This document shows, one piece after another, positions 50,058 through 58,515 of a stretch of 64,000 nt of DNA. The DNA comes from Nostoc sp. FACHB-973. Its GTDB lineage: Bacteria; Cyanobacteriota; Cyanobacteriia; Cyanobacteriales; Nostocaceae. A program made the position numbers and the translations under genes. Numbering within the stretch: the first letter of the stretch is position 1; each line of letters opens with the position of its first letter. The stretch is from contig NZ_JACJSJ010000036.1 in NCBI RefSeq assembly GCF_014698115.1, positions 1 through 64,000 of the forward strand, in the 5' to 3' direction. Below the pieces are notes generated by a model that did no database searches, was not told the DNA's origin, and was given only the letters and a program-made list of their open reading frames with translations.

Positions 50058-52604
50058 TTAATTAACCTTGCGTTGGAACGTAAATGTTCTTTGAATACCC
50101 GGTGCGATCGTGCCAGTCACAGTATCCACATACTTAGTCACATCAGTATTTACCGTAATTCCAGTTTGGTCAATCCCAGAGCTAGTAGCTGGATTACCGC
50201 TGAAGAATTGAATGGTTGCACTCCCAGAATCCTTAGCTGAGCCAACAATGTTGCTAGTATCAATTTGACCACTGACATCGTTGTCTACCGCCCAGTTGTT
50301 GGGGCTTTGCGTACCATCTTCAATAATCACAACTTTGTCAGCATTCAAAATCACGTTACCGGTTCCAGATTGAGGCTCAGAAATATTGCTGTACTGAATT
50401 TGGTACTCAATAATGTTTCCTGGTGCAGGCTTCTTGGGATCGGTACTTAATGTGCCGTCATTGCCCTGGACTACAGGCCCAGTTCCTTGTAAGACTCGTG
50501 ACACTTTCAGCAGTTTCAAAAAGCCAGTGTACACGCGATCGATAGTCTTGTTAGATGAATCAAAGATATTATCGTTGCCAGTATCCTTAATTCCATCAGC
50601 GTTACTATCCGTCGTGTAGTTGTCAATAGAAGCCCTGATGGGCACTGGGAAGCCTCTATTAATATCAGTCGATAACTGCGTATCTGGAGGTAAATCAACT
50701 TCTACACCGTAGTTGAGAGTTGCATTAGGAGCAAAGTTGGGAATGGTTATTGGTGTAACAGGTCCTGTAAACGCTCCATTATTGTAGGTATAAACAGCTG
50801 ACTGACTATTATAGGTAATAGTCACTTTCGTACCATTAGGTAAATCTCCTGGAACTGTTGGCGGTGTTGGCTCTAGCTTCAAAACGCCTGGGTCAGTACC
50901 ACTGTTTTTAACTGTGTTGGTGAAGCCAACTGACTGAGGATCGAGTAAAGTACCAGGTGCCGTACCAGCAGGAACCAGAGAAGATTTGTTGGTGAAGTCG
51001 TCGTCGGTTCCACCCGATGGCCCAGTCGCATCCGGCGCATTCTGCGGCCCGTTGAGTATCGCTGAGGCTACAGGTGCTTGCACTGTGAAGACGTTGGCCT
51101 CACCTCCTGGTGTACCATCACCAGTGTTGTTGTTACCTGTGTCAGTTCCAGTTTCTGGAGCTGTTGGAGTACCAATATAGCCATCATCAACGTCGCCAGC
51201 CAATAGAGTATCGGGAACACCATCACCATTGGTATCTGTAACGCCATGAGGTGTCATATTCCCTGGTGGCCCATTGTAGTTGCTAGGATTTTGGTCGCCG
51301 GATTCGTCGTATACTGGGAGATTACTGCTGGGTGTTTGACCAAACAATTGGGCAATGTTAGCGACGGTTAAGGGTGAAGTTGCAGTTGATTCAATGGCTA
51401 GCTGAATCGAGAAGCCATTCACCGTTGTACCAGGAGCGATGGAAGTAATGATTGCTGGATTATTGATAAAACCAACGCGGGTGACTGAGGCTAGAGAGGC
51501 TGGTGCTGTCGTAGTCCAACTCGCTGTATTAGCATTAATTGTAGTAACTGCGTCAGTGGTATAAACAGTTTGCCAACCAGGCGGTGGAGTTGGTGCTACT
51601 GCCAAATCTGTACCCGCAGGAATCCCATCAGAAACCAAGATCCGGGTGCTAGCAGCACCATTAACATTGATGCTTGTGCCCGTCAAAGGTGCTGGTGTAA
51701 TTCCCTGTCCTGTGGGGTCGTTGGACTCAACTCGCAAACTCAAATCGTAAGTCAGCTTGTCATCTGTAATTGCAGTGGTACCAGCATTGTTATAGCCACT
51801 GCGAATCTTGAGAATAGTGGCTAAGGTGTAGGTCTTCACCGTTAAACCAACCTTAATTTGCTCGGTGGCGCTAGCCTCTCGTGTACCGTTAACTGGTGTG
51901 CCATCTACCTCACCAACAGCACCACCATTGGCGTTATCTACGGTGAACACGTCACCACCATCAGGACTCCGGAGTTGGTTTTGAGCATCACCAGGAGTGT
52001 TACCAAGGGTAACAGTAATTATGTCATTGGTTTGAGCGCCATTCTGGACGGTAATTGGTACACGCACCAACACAGTACCACCAACCGGAACTGAGGGTGT
52101 ATCTACGCCACCTTGGGGGATGTTTATCCAAGTTTGACCACCGTCGGTACTATATTGCAAGCTATTAACTGTACCACCATTTGGTAATGTTCCAGAAACT
52201 GTACCTGGCCCAGTTGTTGTAGCTTGGTTAGGAATGTGGAATTTGGTTGGGTCATTACCTACGTTGGTCAAGGTGTAGGTGTAAATGAGTAAGTCACCAA
52301 CCTGGACTGTGGTATTGGTAGGGCTAGAAGTGGCATCTGTGACACCAGATGCGCTGACCGTGATACCAGCGACCTCTGCCACGGTGACAACGACAGTATT
52401 GGAAGTGGCATTGATTGTTGTCCCTGGACTGTTGGGATCTTCGTAGGTTGCTGTGGCTGTGTTACTGATAGATGTACCCGCAGTAGTTCCATCAGCTAAT
52501 ACAGGTGCAATAAATTGGAAAAGGTTACTACTTAATAATAGTGTTGCTAGTAAAGATTGATAGCGCTGATGCTGCTTGTTTACAAGTTTATTTTGTTTTA
52601 CCAT
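50058..52604 (-). CDS. large DUF11-domain surface protein with calcium-type repeats
   Basis: This 848-residue exported protein has a signal peptide (about residues 1-38, ending APVLADG). The opening SISNTATATYEDPNSPGTTINATSNTV and the GDLLIYTYTLTNVGNDPTKFHIPN segment are DUF11-like. At least three more beta-sandwich units follow. Two Asp-rich stretches, DTNGDGVPDTLLAGDVDDGY (about residues 455-475) and TDSNADGIKDTGNDNIFD, resemble thrombospondin type 3 or EF-like calcium loops. No LPXTG or S-layer homology domain is visible, so attachment is likely through partners. It is the first gene of the four-gene surface operon and follows an 819-bp divergent spacer. Confidence 0.78.
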   Translation of the reverse strand: MVKQNKLVNKQHQRYQSLLATLLLSSNLFQFIAPVLADGTTAGTSISNTATATYEDPNSPGTTINATSNTVVVTVAEVAGITVSASGVTDATSSPTNTTVQVGDLLIYTYTLTNVGNDPTKFHIPNQATTTGPGTVSGTLPNGGTVNSLQYSTDGGQTWINIPQGGVDTPSVPVGGTVLVRVPITVQNGAQTNDIITVTLGNTPGDAQNQLRSPDGGDVFTVDNANGGAVGEVDGTPVNGTREASATEQIKVGLTVKTYTLATILKIRSGYNNAGTTAITDDKLTYDLSLRVESNDPTGQGITPAPLTGTSINVNGAASTRILVSDGIPAGTDLAVAPTPPPGWQTVYTTDAVTTINANTASWTTTAPASLASVTRVGFINNPAIITSIAPGTTVNGFSIQLAIESTATSPLTVANIAQLFGQTPSSNLPVYDESGDQNPSNYNGPPGNMTPHGVTDTNGDGVPDTLLAGDVDDGYIGTPTAPETGTDTGNNNTGDGTPGGEANVFTVQAPVASAILNGPQNAPDATGPSGGTDDDFTNKSSLVPAGTAPGTLLDPQSVGFTNTVKNSGTDPGVLKLEPTPPTVPGDLPNGTKVTITYNSQSAVYTYNNGAFTGPVTPITIPNFAPNATLNYGVEVDLPPDTQLSTDINRGFPVPIRASIDNYTTDSNADGIKDTGNDNIFDSSNKTIDRVYTGFLKLLKVSRVLQGTGPVVQGNDGTLSTDPKKPAPGNIIEYQIQYSNISEPQSGTGNVILNADKVVIIEDGTQSPNNWAVDNDVSGQIDTSNIVGSAKDSGSATIQFFSGNPATSSGIDQTGITVNTDVTKYVDTVTGTIAPGIQRTFTFQRKVN

Positions 52605-53423
52605 AGGTGTAGTTTATTTGCTGGACTTGTATCCTGGGTTTTTAAGCAGGACAAAATTCGGCAATTTTTCAATAATTACCGATGGTATCTGCCCAAAACT
52701 TTAACGTTCGGGAATGCAGATTTGAGGAGTTAAGTTGTTTACACTCCTCGAAAGCTATGTTGAGGCAATACTCTTCAAATAATTAGCCTGTCTGATTTGC
52801 GATCGCCCTTGATAATTAAGGCTAGTAATCACAAGTATGGGTAATTTACTGTTGCGTACTGCTGAATTGTTTATGCAAGTAGAAATGTAACTTTTGCTGC
52901 CAAAAAAATCCACCGTATAAATAAGTAACTTCTCTAGCCATGAATCAGTACATCAAAGGTTAAAATTCAACTTTATTTTTCCAAAACAAGTAGCAAATTG
53001 ATTGATTTAATTCAATATCAAAAACACTAAAATTTATATACAAAAGTACTTTTGGGCATTTACTTTACGTATATACACTCTCAATAAGTGAAGTCATTTG
53101 GATAACTTAAATACGTAATCTAAATTGCTAAAAAGTGATAGTCATTTAGATATTTGCAAATTAATCATAGCCAGAATGCAGTTTTATCATCAGGCTAACA
53201 GCATTAAGACTGAATATTTGAAGCTATTGTTTTGTTTTGTAACCAGAAATAACTAAGTGTAAACACTAGATGCTGCGATTATAAGTCATAAAATTTTACA
53301 AGAATTATTACTTTTACTACTAAACATACCCGACAAATTTTGTCGGGTATGTTTGACTGGTATTTTTACTCGTGTTAGTATCAGGCGACAGTTGATAGAC
53401 AGACAGACAGGGAAAGCTCGTTT
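52605..53423. other. 819-bp divergent intergenic region
   Basis: Separates the surface operon (minus) from thrC (plus). Very AT-rich from 52900 to 53300, so both promoters should lie here. The only distinct structure is the palindrome at 53322-53354. No gene supported. Confidence 0.4.
53322..53354 (+). promoter_or_regulatory. strong palindrome upstream of thrC
   Basis: Perfect 14-bp arms AAACATACCCGACA / TGTCGGGTATGTTT around a 5-nt loop, ending 70 bp before thrC. No transcript from the left should need terminating here, since the neighbour is divergent. A leader hairpin, operator, or terminator of an unseen small transcript are all possible. Confidence 0.45.
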
Positions 53424-54731
53424 ATGACTCAGGCAATCACAACCCAATCCCAAGTCAGCAATGCCACATTTTTTAAAGCCTTGAAGTGTAAGGAATGTGG
53501 TGCGGAATATGAACCCAAAGCCAAGAATGTTTGTGAGTTATGCTTTGGGCCTTTGGAAGTCAAGTATGACTACAGCGCTCTGCGTCTCTCTGTCACTCGT
53601 GAAACAATTCAAGCCGGGCCTAATTCAATTTGGCGCTACCGTCCGTTTTTGCCTGTCGCAACTAATAATGTTATAGATGTGGGAACCGGTATGACTCCGT
53701 TGGTTCGTTCCCACCGTCTTGCCCGCCGCCTGGGTCTAAACAAGCTTTATATTAAAAATGATGCCGTGAATATGCCCACCCTCAGCTTTAAGGATCGGGT
53801 GGTGTCAGTCGCCCTCACCAGAGCGCGAGAGTTGGGTTTTTCCACTGTTTCCTGCGCTAGCACTGGTAACTTGGCAAATTCTACAGCGGCGATCGCAGCT
53901 CACGCCGGTTTAGACTGCTGTGTGTTTATCCCGGCAGATTTGGAAGCTGGTAAAATTCTCGGTAGCCTGATCTACAGTCCCACCCTAATGGCTGTGAAGG
54001 GCAACTACGATCAAGTCAATCGTCTTTGTTCGGAAGTAGCTAATACATACGGCTGGGGATTTGTCAATATTAATCTACGCCCCTACTACTCTGAAGGTTC
54101 CAAAACGTTAGGCTTTGAAGTTGCAGAACAATTAGGTTGGCAATTACCTGACCATATCGTTGCTCCTTTAGCTTCTGGTTCGCTGTTTACCAAAATTTAT
54201 AAGGGCTTCCAAGAATTTGTCGAAGTTGGTTTGGTAGAAGGTAAAAACGTCCGTTTCAGCGGCGCCCAAGCTGAAGGTTGTTCGCCCATCGCCCAAGCAT
54301 TCAAAGAAGGAAGCGACTTTATTAAGCCAGTCAAACCGAATACAATTGCCAAATCAATTGCGATCGGTAACCCCGCAGACGGCATTTATGCTGTGGATAT
54401 CGCTAAGAAGACTGGTGGTAACATTGAATCAGTCAATGACGCAGAAATTATTGATGGCATCAAACTACTGGCAGAAACCGAAGGCATCTTCACAGAAACA
54501 GCGGGTGGTACAACTGTCGCTGTACTGAAAAAATTGGTAGAAGCCGGCAAGATCGATCCAGATGAAACTACCGTGGTTTACATCACTGGCAATGGATTGA
54601 AAACCCAAGAAGCAATACAAGGCTACGTTGGCGAACCCTTGACTATTGATGCTAAACTAGATAGTTTTGAACGTGCCTTAGAGCGATCGCGTACTCTCGA
54701 TCGCTTGGAATGGCAACAAGTCCTCGTTTAA
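53424..54731 (+). CDS. thrC: threonine synthase
   Basis: ThrC converts O-phosphohomoserine to threonine using PLP. The 435-residue protein has a zinc-ribbon-like start (C22, C25, C37, C40), then TLSFKDRVV with PLP lysine K123. SCASTGNLANSTAA is the phosphate-binding part, and ETAGGTTVAVLKKL is near the C-terminus. This is the class with fold type II PLP found in cyanobacteria and plants. It is followed after a heptamer repeat block by a MoaD/ThiS-like gene on the same strand. Confidence 0.95.
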   Translation: MTQAITTQSQVSNATFFKALKCKECGAEYEPKAKNVCELCFGPLEVKYDYSALRLSVTRETIQAGPNSIWRYRPFLPVATNNVIDVGTGMTPLVRSHRLARRLGLNKLYIKNDAVNMPTLSFKDRVVSVALTRARELGFSTVSCASTGNLANSTAAIAAHAGLDCCVFIPADLEAGKILGSLIYSPTLMAVKGNYDQVNRLCSEVANTYGWGFVNINLRPYYSEGSKTLGFEVAEQLGWQLPDHIVAPLASGSLFTKIYKGFQEFVEVGLVEGKNVRFSGAQAEGCSPIAQAFKEGSDFIKPVKPNTIAKSIAIGNPADGIYAVDIAKKTGGNIESVNDAEIIDGIKLLAETEGIFTETAGGTTVAVLKKLVEAGKIDPDETTVVYITGNGLKTQEAIQGYVGEPLTIDAKLDSFERALERSRTLDRLEWQQVLV

Positions 54732-54732
54732 T

Positions 54733-54835
54733 TATGAGTTAGGAGTTAGGAGTTATGAGTTATGAGTTTTTTATTCCTAACTCCTCACTCCTAACTCATA
54801 ACTGCTGACTCCTCACTTTTCACTCAAAACTTTCT
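54733..54835. repeat. AGTTAGG/AGTTATG heptamers with complementary half
   Basis: GAGTTAG and GAGTTAT heptamers (54735-54765) face ACTCCTA and ACTCATA heptamers (54778-54825). The block can form a long hairpin between thrC and the MoaD-like gene, the same arrangement as between ppa and panD. Confidence 0.75.
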
Positions 54836-54841
54836 ACTTCT

Positions 54842-55117
54842 ATGGCCGTAAAAGTCTTAGTTCCTACAGCTCTTCAACAATTTACTAATAACGAAGCTAT
54901 CGTAGAATCCAATGGCAACACCATTGCTGAACTTGTGGATTCATTAGAACAAAGCTTTCCTGGCTTCAAATCACGATTATGTGATGATGAAGGAAAGCTA
55001 CGACGGTTTGTGAATTTTTACCTTAATGACGAAGATATTCGCTTTTTAAAAGGGGCAGATACACGCCTCAATGATGGCGATGAAGTAAGTATTGTCCCAG
55101 CTGTCGCTGGTGGTTAA
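54842..55117 (+). CDS. MoaD/ThiS family sulfur-carrier-like protein
   Basis: A 91-residue ubiquitin-fold protein that starts [17 protein letters not shown] and has [35 protein letters not shown]. It ends in the diagnostic Gly-Gly, which is adenylated and thiocarboxylated in MoaD, ThiS and CysO. No moaE, thiG or cysM is adjacent. The neighbour is thrC, whose product is related to PLP enzymes of the cysteine synthase fold. A CysO-like sulfur donor role is conceivable but unproven. Confidence 0.88.
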   Translation: MAVKVLVPTALQQFTNNEAIVESNGNTIAELVDSLEQSFPGFKSRLCDDEGKLRRFVNFYLNDEDIRFLKGADTRLNDGDEVSIVPAVAGG

Positions 55118-55744
55118 TGCCGAGAATAGAGCAGAATTCAGAAGTCAGAATTAGCATAGTTTCTCTACCTAGCTACCAGACATAGATAGTGTACTTCACC
55201 CTTATTAAAATCTGTTGTATCTACCTAAATTTAGCAAATGGACAGATGTAAGCTTGCTGTGATTGGCAGGCTTATTTTTACTCTAATATCATGTCCGCTT
55301 GATTACTTATTACAACCTGAGTTCGACGTAATAAAAAGTCTGAAAACTAGACAGAGTAAGCGATTAAGCAACACACGCTCGGTTAGTTTAATGTCAACAA
55401 GCTTCGATAAATGAGAATATGATGTATTGATGCATAAGTCACATAAGTCTTATCTCTATTAATTTAATGTAAATCGGACAAGCAGCTAACCGCTTTGATT
55501 AATAGCTCTAATTTACTATGCCAAAAATCTAGTTTTGTTACTTCAATTCATTATTCTAATTTATGATTTCAGCGTTGAACGTCTTCATTTATTTATCTCA
55601 TCCGAATCTATCTGCCATTAGTTCTTATTGCTCCTTATTGACAAGAGATTTTGATGCCATTTGTGGTGATTCATGGCTGCTCAAATCCCTTTTTTGTCTA
55701 AATATGTCTGTTTTTATTCTTGCTTGCCTTTTTTCTCTCAGTAA
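55118..55744. other. 627-bp spacer with MITE end, no supported gene
   Basis: Holds the MITE end at 55284-55309 and otherwise AT-rich DNA. A 64-residue hydrophobic frame at 55563-55757 has no recognisable motif and is not supported. Confidence 0.35.
55284..55309. repeat. MITE end (matches 1209-1234 inverted)
   Basis: A 26-bp exact match in opposite orientation to the right end of the element at 1081-1235. The other end of this copy is not clearly recognised. Confidence 0.6.
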
Positions 55745-55753
55745 TTTCCGTTT

Positions 55754-55885
55754 GTGACACTTGGGGGTGCGGAAGGTGGGTTAGATGCAGCCAAAGAACT
55801 ACGGGAAAAATTGATTCAATACGCCGCCGACACCAAAGACAATACGGTGAGTAATACCTTTGTGCAGTTGTTACGAACAAGATAA
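55754..55885 (+). pseudogene. 3' gene fragment, 43 codons, unidentified
   Basis: From GTG 55754 to TAA 55883-55885 the frame encodes a credible protein tail: GGAEGGLDAAKELREKLIQY followed by AADTKDNTVSNTFVQLLRTR. It looks like the amphipathic C-terminus of a larger protein, with a stop 10 bp upstream of the GTG. I do not recognise the family. It is most likely a remnant left by deletion. Confidence 0.35.
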
Positions 55886-55960
55886 TTCGTAATTCGTAAT
55901 TTTAAGAGTGGAGTAAGGGAGTTAAATCCCAATACAGTTCAGAATGAGCAACAAACTCAT

Positions 55961-56124
55961 GTAGAGACGCGATAAATCGCGTTTTCAAAGACCGTGTAGC
56001 TACACGCATTGTGCCGCAGGCAATTGCATTCGCCAAGGCTTAAGTGCGATCGCTTTCACCGCTACGATCGAATAAACTTTCGGCACTAGCTAGAATGTTG
56101 AATAACTAGGAGTTGATCTGAAAA
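55961..56124. other. short spacer with GTAGAGACGC half-palindrome
   Basis: GTAGAGACGCGATAAATCGC at 55961-55980 resembles one arm of the GTAGAGAC palindromes. The rest is ordinary leader before the DUF29 gene. Confidence 0.3.
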
Positions 56125-56607
56125 ATGCCTAACACGCTATACGATCGCGATTTACAATTATGGATTCAGCAAACCATTCAACATTTACAAAATCATGAAT
56201 TTGAGGCGTTGGATATTGAGCATTTGATTGAGGAACTAGTTGATTTGGGTAAAGCAGAAAAAAATGCGCTCAAAAGCAATCTGACAATTTTGTTGGCACA
56301 TTTACTCAAGTTACGTGTTCAGTATGATGTCCCCGATAGCATGAAAGGAAGCTGGTATAGCTCCATACTTGAACATCGTCAGCGAGTTATCAATAATTTG
56401 GCAGATACTCCTTCTCTCAAAAGTTTTCTAGTAGAGGCGGTGGAAAAAGCCTACCCAGATGCTCGTAAACTAGCAATTAAGGAAGGTAAGCTAGCTAAGT
56501 TTGGAATTCGCATACCCCACGAAAGTGAGTATTCCGACCTTTGTCCTTTTTCCATTGAGCAGATTTTAGATGAGGATTTTTACGGCGATCAAGCGATCGG
56601 GGGATAA
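56125..56607 (+). CDS. DUF29 family protein
   Basis: This 160-residue DUF29 member begins LYDRDLQLWIQQTIQHLQNHEFEALDIEHLIEELVDLGKAEKNALKSNLTILLAHLLKL, followed by the conserved WYSSILEHRQRVINNLADTPSLKSFL helix pair. The tail has PFSIEQILDEDFYG. It is a divergent paralogue of the copy at 15522-16004. The family function is unknown. It stands alone, with a ribosome site (AGGAG) before the ATG. Confidence 0.87.
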   Translation: MPNTLYDRDLQLWIQQTIQHLQNHEFEALDIEHLIEELVDLGKAEKNALKSNLTILLAHLLKLRVQYDVPDSMKGSWYSSILEHRQRVINNLADTPSLKSFLVEAVEKAYPDARKLAIKEGKLAKFGIRIPHESEYSDLCPFSIEQILDEDFYGDQAIGG

Positions 56608-56717
56608 TACATCATTAGAAGCGGACAAAACAGAGATAATTTCAATTAATCGTTAAACATAATATCTACTGCCGCTGAATTCAACCGTTAGCGTCACGAT
56701 CTGGGAGTGTGTATTGT

Positions 56718-57836
56718 ATGCAAGTAAATGTTATTGCCATGACTGTGCTAGTCTCACTGGTTGCGGCGCAGGGCGCTTACGCGCAAGACACCGACATCAC
56801 GAGTCAGGCATTCATGCAGGCGGCGCTGACGGTGATGACATTCGACTACTACGCCACAAAATGCAAGCAGGGTAGTGGCTTCGCTGCTAATGATGCTGCC
56901 AAGATCGAGGCGTGGCAAACCGCGAACGGTGTCGCCCAAATCCGTATGCGCCTAAGCGACCTCGATCGCTACCCCACCCAAAAGCAGGAACTCGACCAGG
57001 CTGTAGCCAATATCACTCAAAAGATCGCAGGTCAGTACGCCAATCTCGATGCCTGCACTGCGGCATTGTTGGTGTCAAAACTACCCGCCGCGCAGTTTGC
57101 AACGGTGTCGCCACAACTCCTGGCGTCGCCGAGCAAACCGCCCAAAACTCCCAACAAGACCGAGCGATCGCCTGCCGCCACGCCTGGGATTGCGTCTTCC
57201 CAATCGGACGCCAAAATTGTGGCCCAAATCGATAGCTTCGGCTTCAATTCGCGTCCGAAGGTCGGTATTGGTGGCTTCATAGCCCTCGATATCTATCCTG
57301 TTGTACTCTTTCGCAACGGCGATGCACTCACCAATGTCGAAGGGCTTTCCTTCGGAGGCGGAATTGCAGCCCACAAACGCGCCAACCCGGACGAATGGAC
57401 GCGTTGGCGTCGTCAGGGTGGCAAACTGCAACTTGCACAAAAGGACGGCTGGAAGGCGTTACCTTTCCAAACGACATATCCAAAATTGCCCAATGACTTC
57501 AGGCTAAACGGACTCTTCCGCTCACTCTCTGGTACGGGGACGGTTGCGATCGGAGGCAACCAGTCGATCGCCGCTTGGCAGGACTATCGCTTCTCGGCTG
57601 ATGGCCAAGTCGTGCGCGGCAACGGTGCTGGTGGACGCGCGGAGTCTGGCGACACATCGATCGCCACTAGCAACACAGCACCAAATCAGCGCGGTCGCTA
57701 TCGCATTGAAGGACTGACGCTGTATATAACCTACGAAGATGGCTCAAGCGAGCGTCGTATCCTAATCACCGATCCGAAAGATCCCAAGAGTGTCATCTGG
57801 CTCGATGGAGTTAGCTACGTACACCGCAAGCAGTGA
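56718..57836 (+). CDS. GC-rich secreted protein of unknown function
   Basis: A 372-residue protein starting at ATG 56718 (an in-frame GTG at 56709 would add three residues). The signal peptide is MQVNVIAMTVLVSLVAAQGAYAQ. The N-terminal 100 residues are helical with two cysteines. A Pro/Ser/Thr-rich linker (about 128-150) leads to a beta-rich domain containing WRRQGGKLQL, RYRIEGLTLYITYEDGS and FRSLSGTGTVAIGG. The gene is visibly richer in G and C than its neighbours and uses codons such as GCG, CGC and GAC that are rare around it, which suggests acquisition from another bacterium. No family recognised. Confidence 0.7.
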   Translation: MQVNVIAMTVLVSLVAAQGAYAQDTDITSQAFMQAALTVMTFDYYATKCKQGSGFAANDAAKIEAWQTANGVAQIRMRLSDLDRYPTQKQELDQAVANITQKIAGQYANLDACTAALLVSKLPAAQFATVSPQLLASPSKPPKTPNKTERSPAATPGIASSQSDAKIVAQIDSFGFNSRPKVGIGGFIALDIYPVVLFRNGDALTNVEGLSFGGGIAAHKRANPDEWTRWRRQGGKLQLAQKDGWKALPFQTTYPKLPNDFRLNGLFRSLSGTGTVAIGGNQSIAAWQDYRFSADGQVVRGNGAGGRAESGDTSIATSNTAPNQRGRYRIEGLTLYITYEDGSSERRILITDPKDPKSVIWLDGVSYVHRKQ

Positions 57837-58088
57837 CATGACGATAAGGCTTTAAAACCTTCTCTTCTACCTTTTACGGTCTTTATAGTAAGTCTTAATC
57901 TGGACGCGGGATCATTTTCTAGTATGGATAGACAGGGGAACCGAAAAGTTCTACAATCTGAACTGATTGTGGTAATTTTACCTATTGCCCAATCCACATA
58001 ACCATAGTAAAGATTTTCTAGTGATTCCATTTCATTGTGGAAACACTAAATTAATATAGGAAAGTCTTGAATAGGGGACAGCAAACAA

Positions 58089-58211
58089 ATGGATGTAAAG
58101 CTGATTCTAGCCGGCTTAACGGTTATATTTACGGTTTCGTGTTTATTTTTTGGCACGAAAAATGGATTCTATGATTCAGATAACTATCACGGCAATGGTT
58201 CGGCACATTGA
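58089..58211 (+). CDS. 40-residue single-pass membrane peptide
   Basis: ATG 58089 to TGA 58211 encodes MDVKLILAGLTVIFTVSCLF then FGTKNGFYDSDNYHGNGSAH. A single hydrophobic helix spans residues 4-22, followed by a polar Tyr/Asp/Asn/His-rich tail. The coherent amphipathic design and the sharp end of the hydrophobic part make this look like a real small membrane protein, as is common for cyanobacterial photosynthetic subunits. No named family is recognised. Confidence 0.55.
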   Translation: MDVKLILAGLTVIFTVSCLFFGTKNGFYDSDNYHGNGSAH

Positions 58212-58515
58212 GAGAAATTTGTAGACGCTGAGGCAACTTTCCTTAGGGTAGGTTGGCTAAGAGCGCTCATAACTTTCACAGGGAAAACAGGCAAGAGGCA
58301 AGACTCCTTTAGCTCCTAGTTTGATAGCTCTCTCGTTATCCAACTTTTCCGAACTAGTGCGGGTTCGGTAGAGGCGTCCTCCCCAATCAAAAATCCGTAT
58401 TCTCAGGGTGTAGGGGCGCATGATAAAACTTACCCCTAAGTCACAAAACCAAAATTTGTGCAATTTTTGGCTTTTGGGATATGTCCATGACGATGAGGTT
58501 TGAGGGGAGGAGAGC
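58212..58515. other. 304-bp spacer
   Basis: No gene supported. A minus-strand frame of 86 codons crosses it but lacks protein character. GGGGAGGAGAGC before 58516 is the ribosome site of the next gene. Confidence 0.35.
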
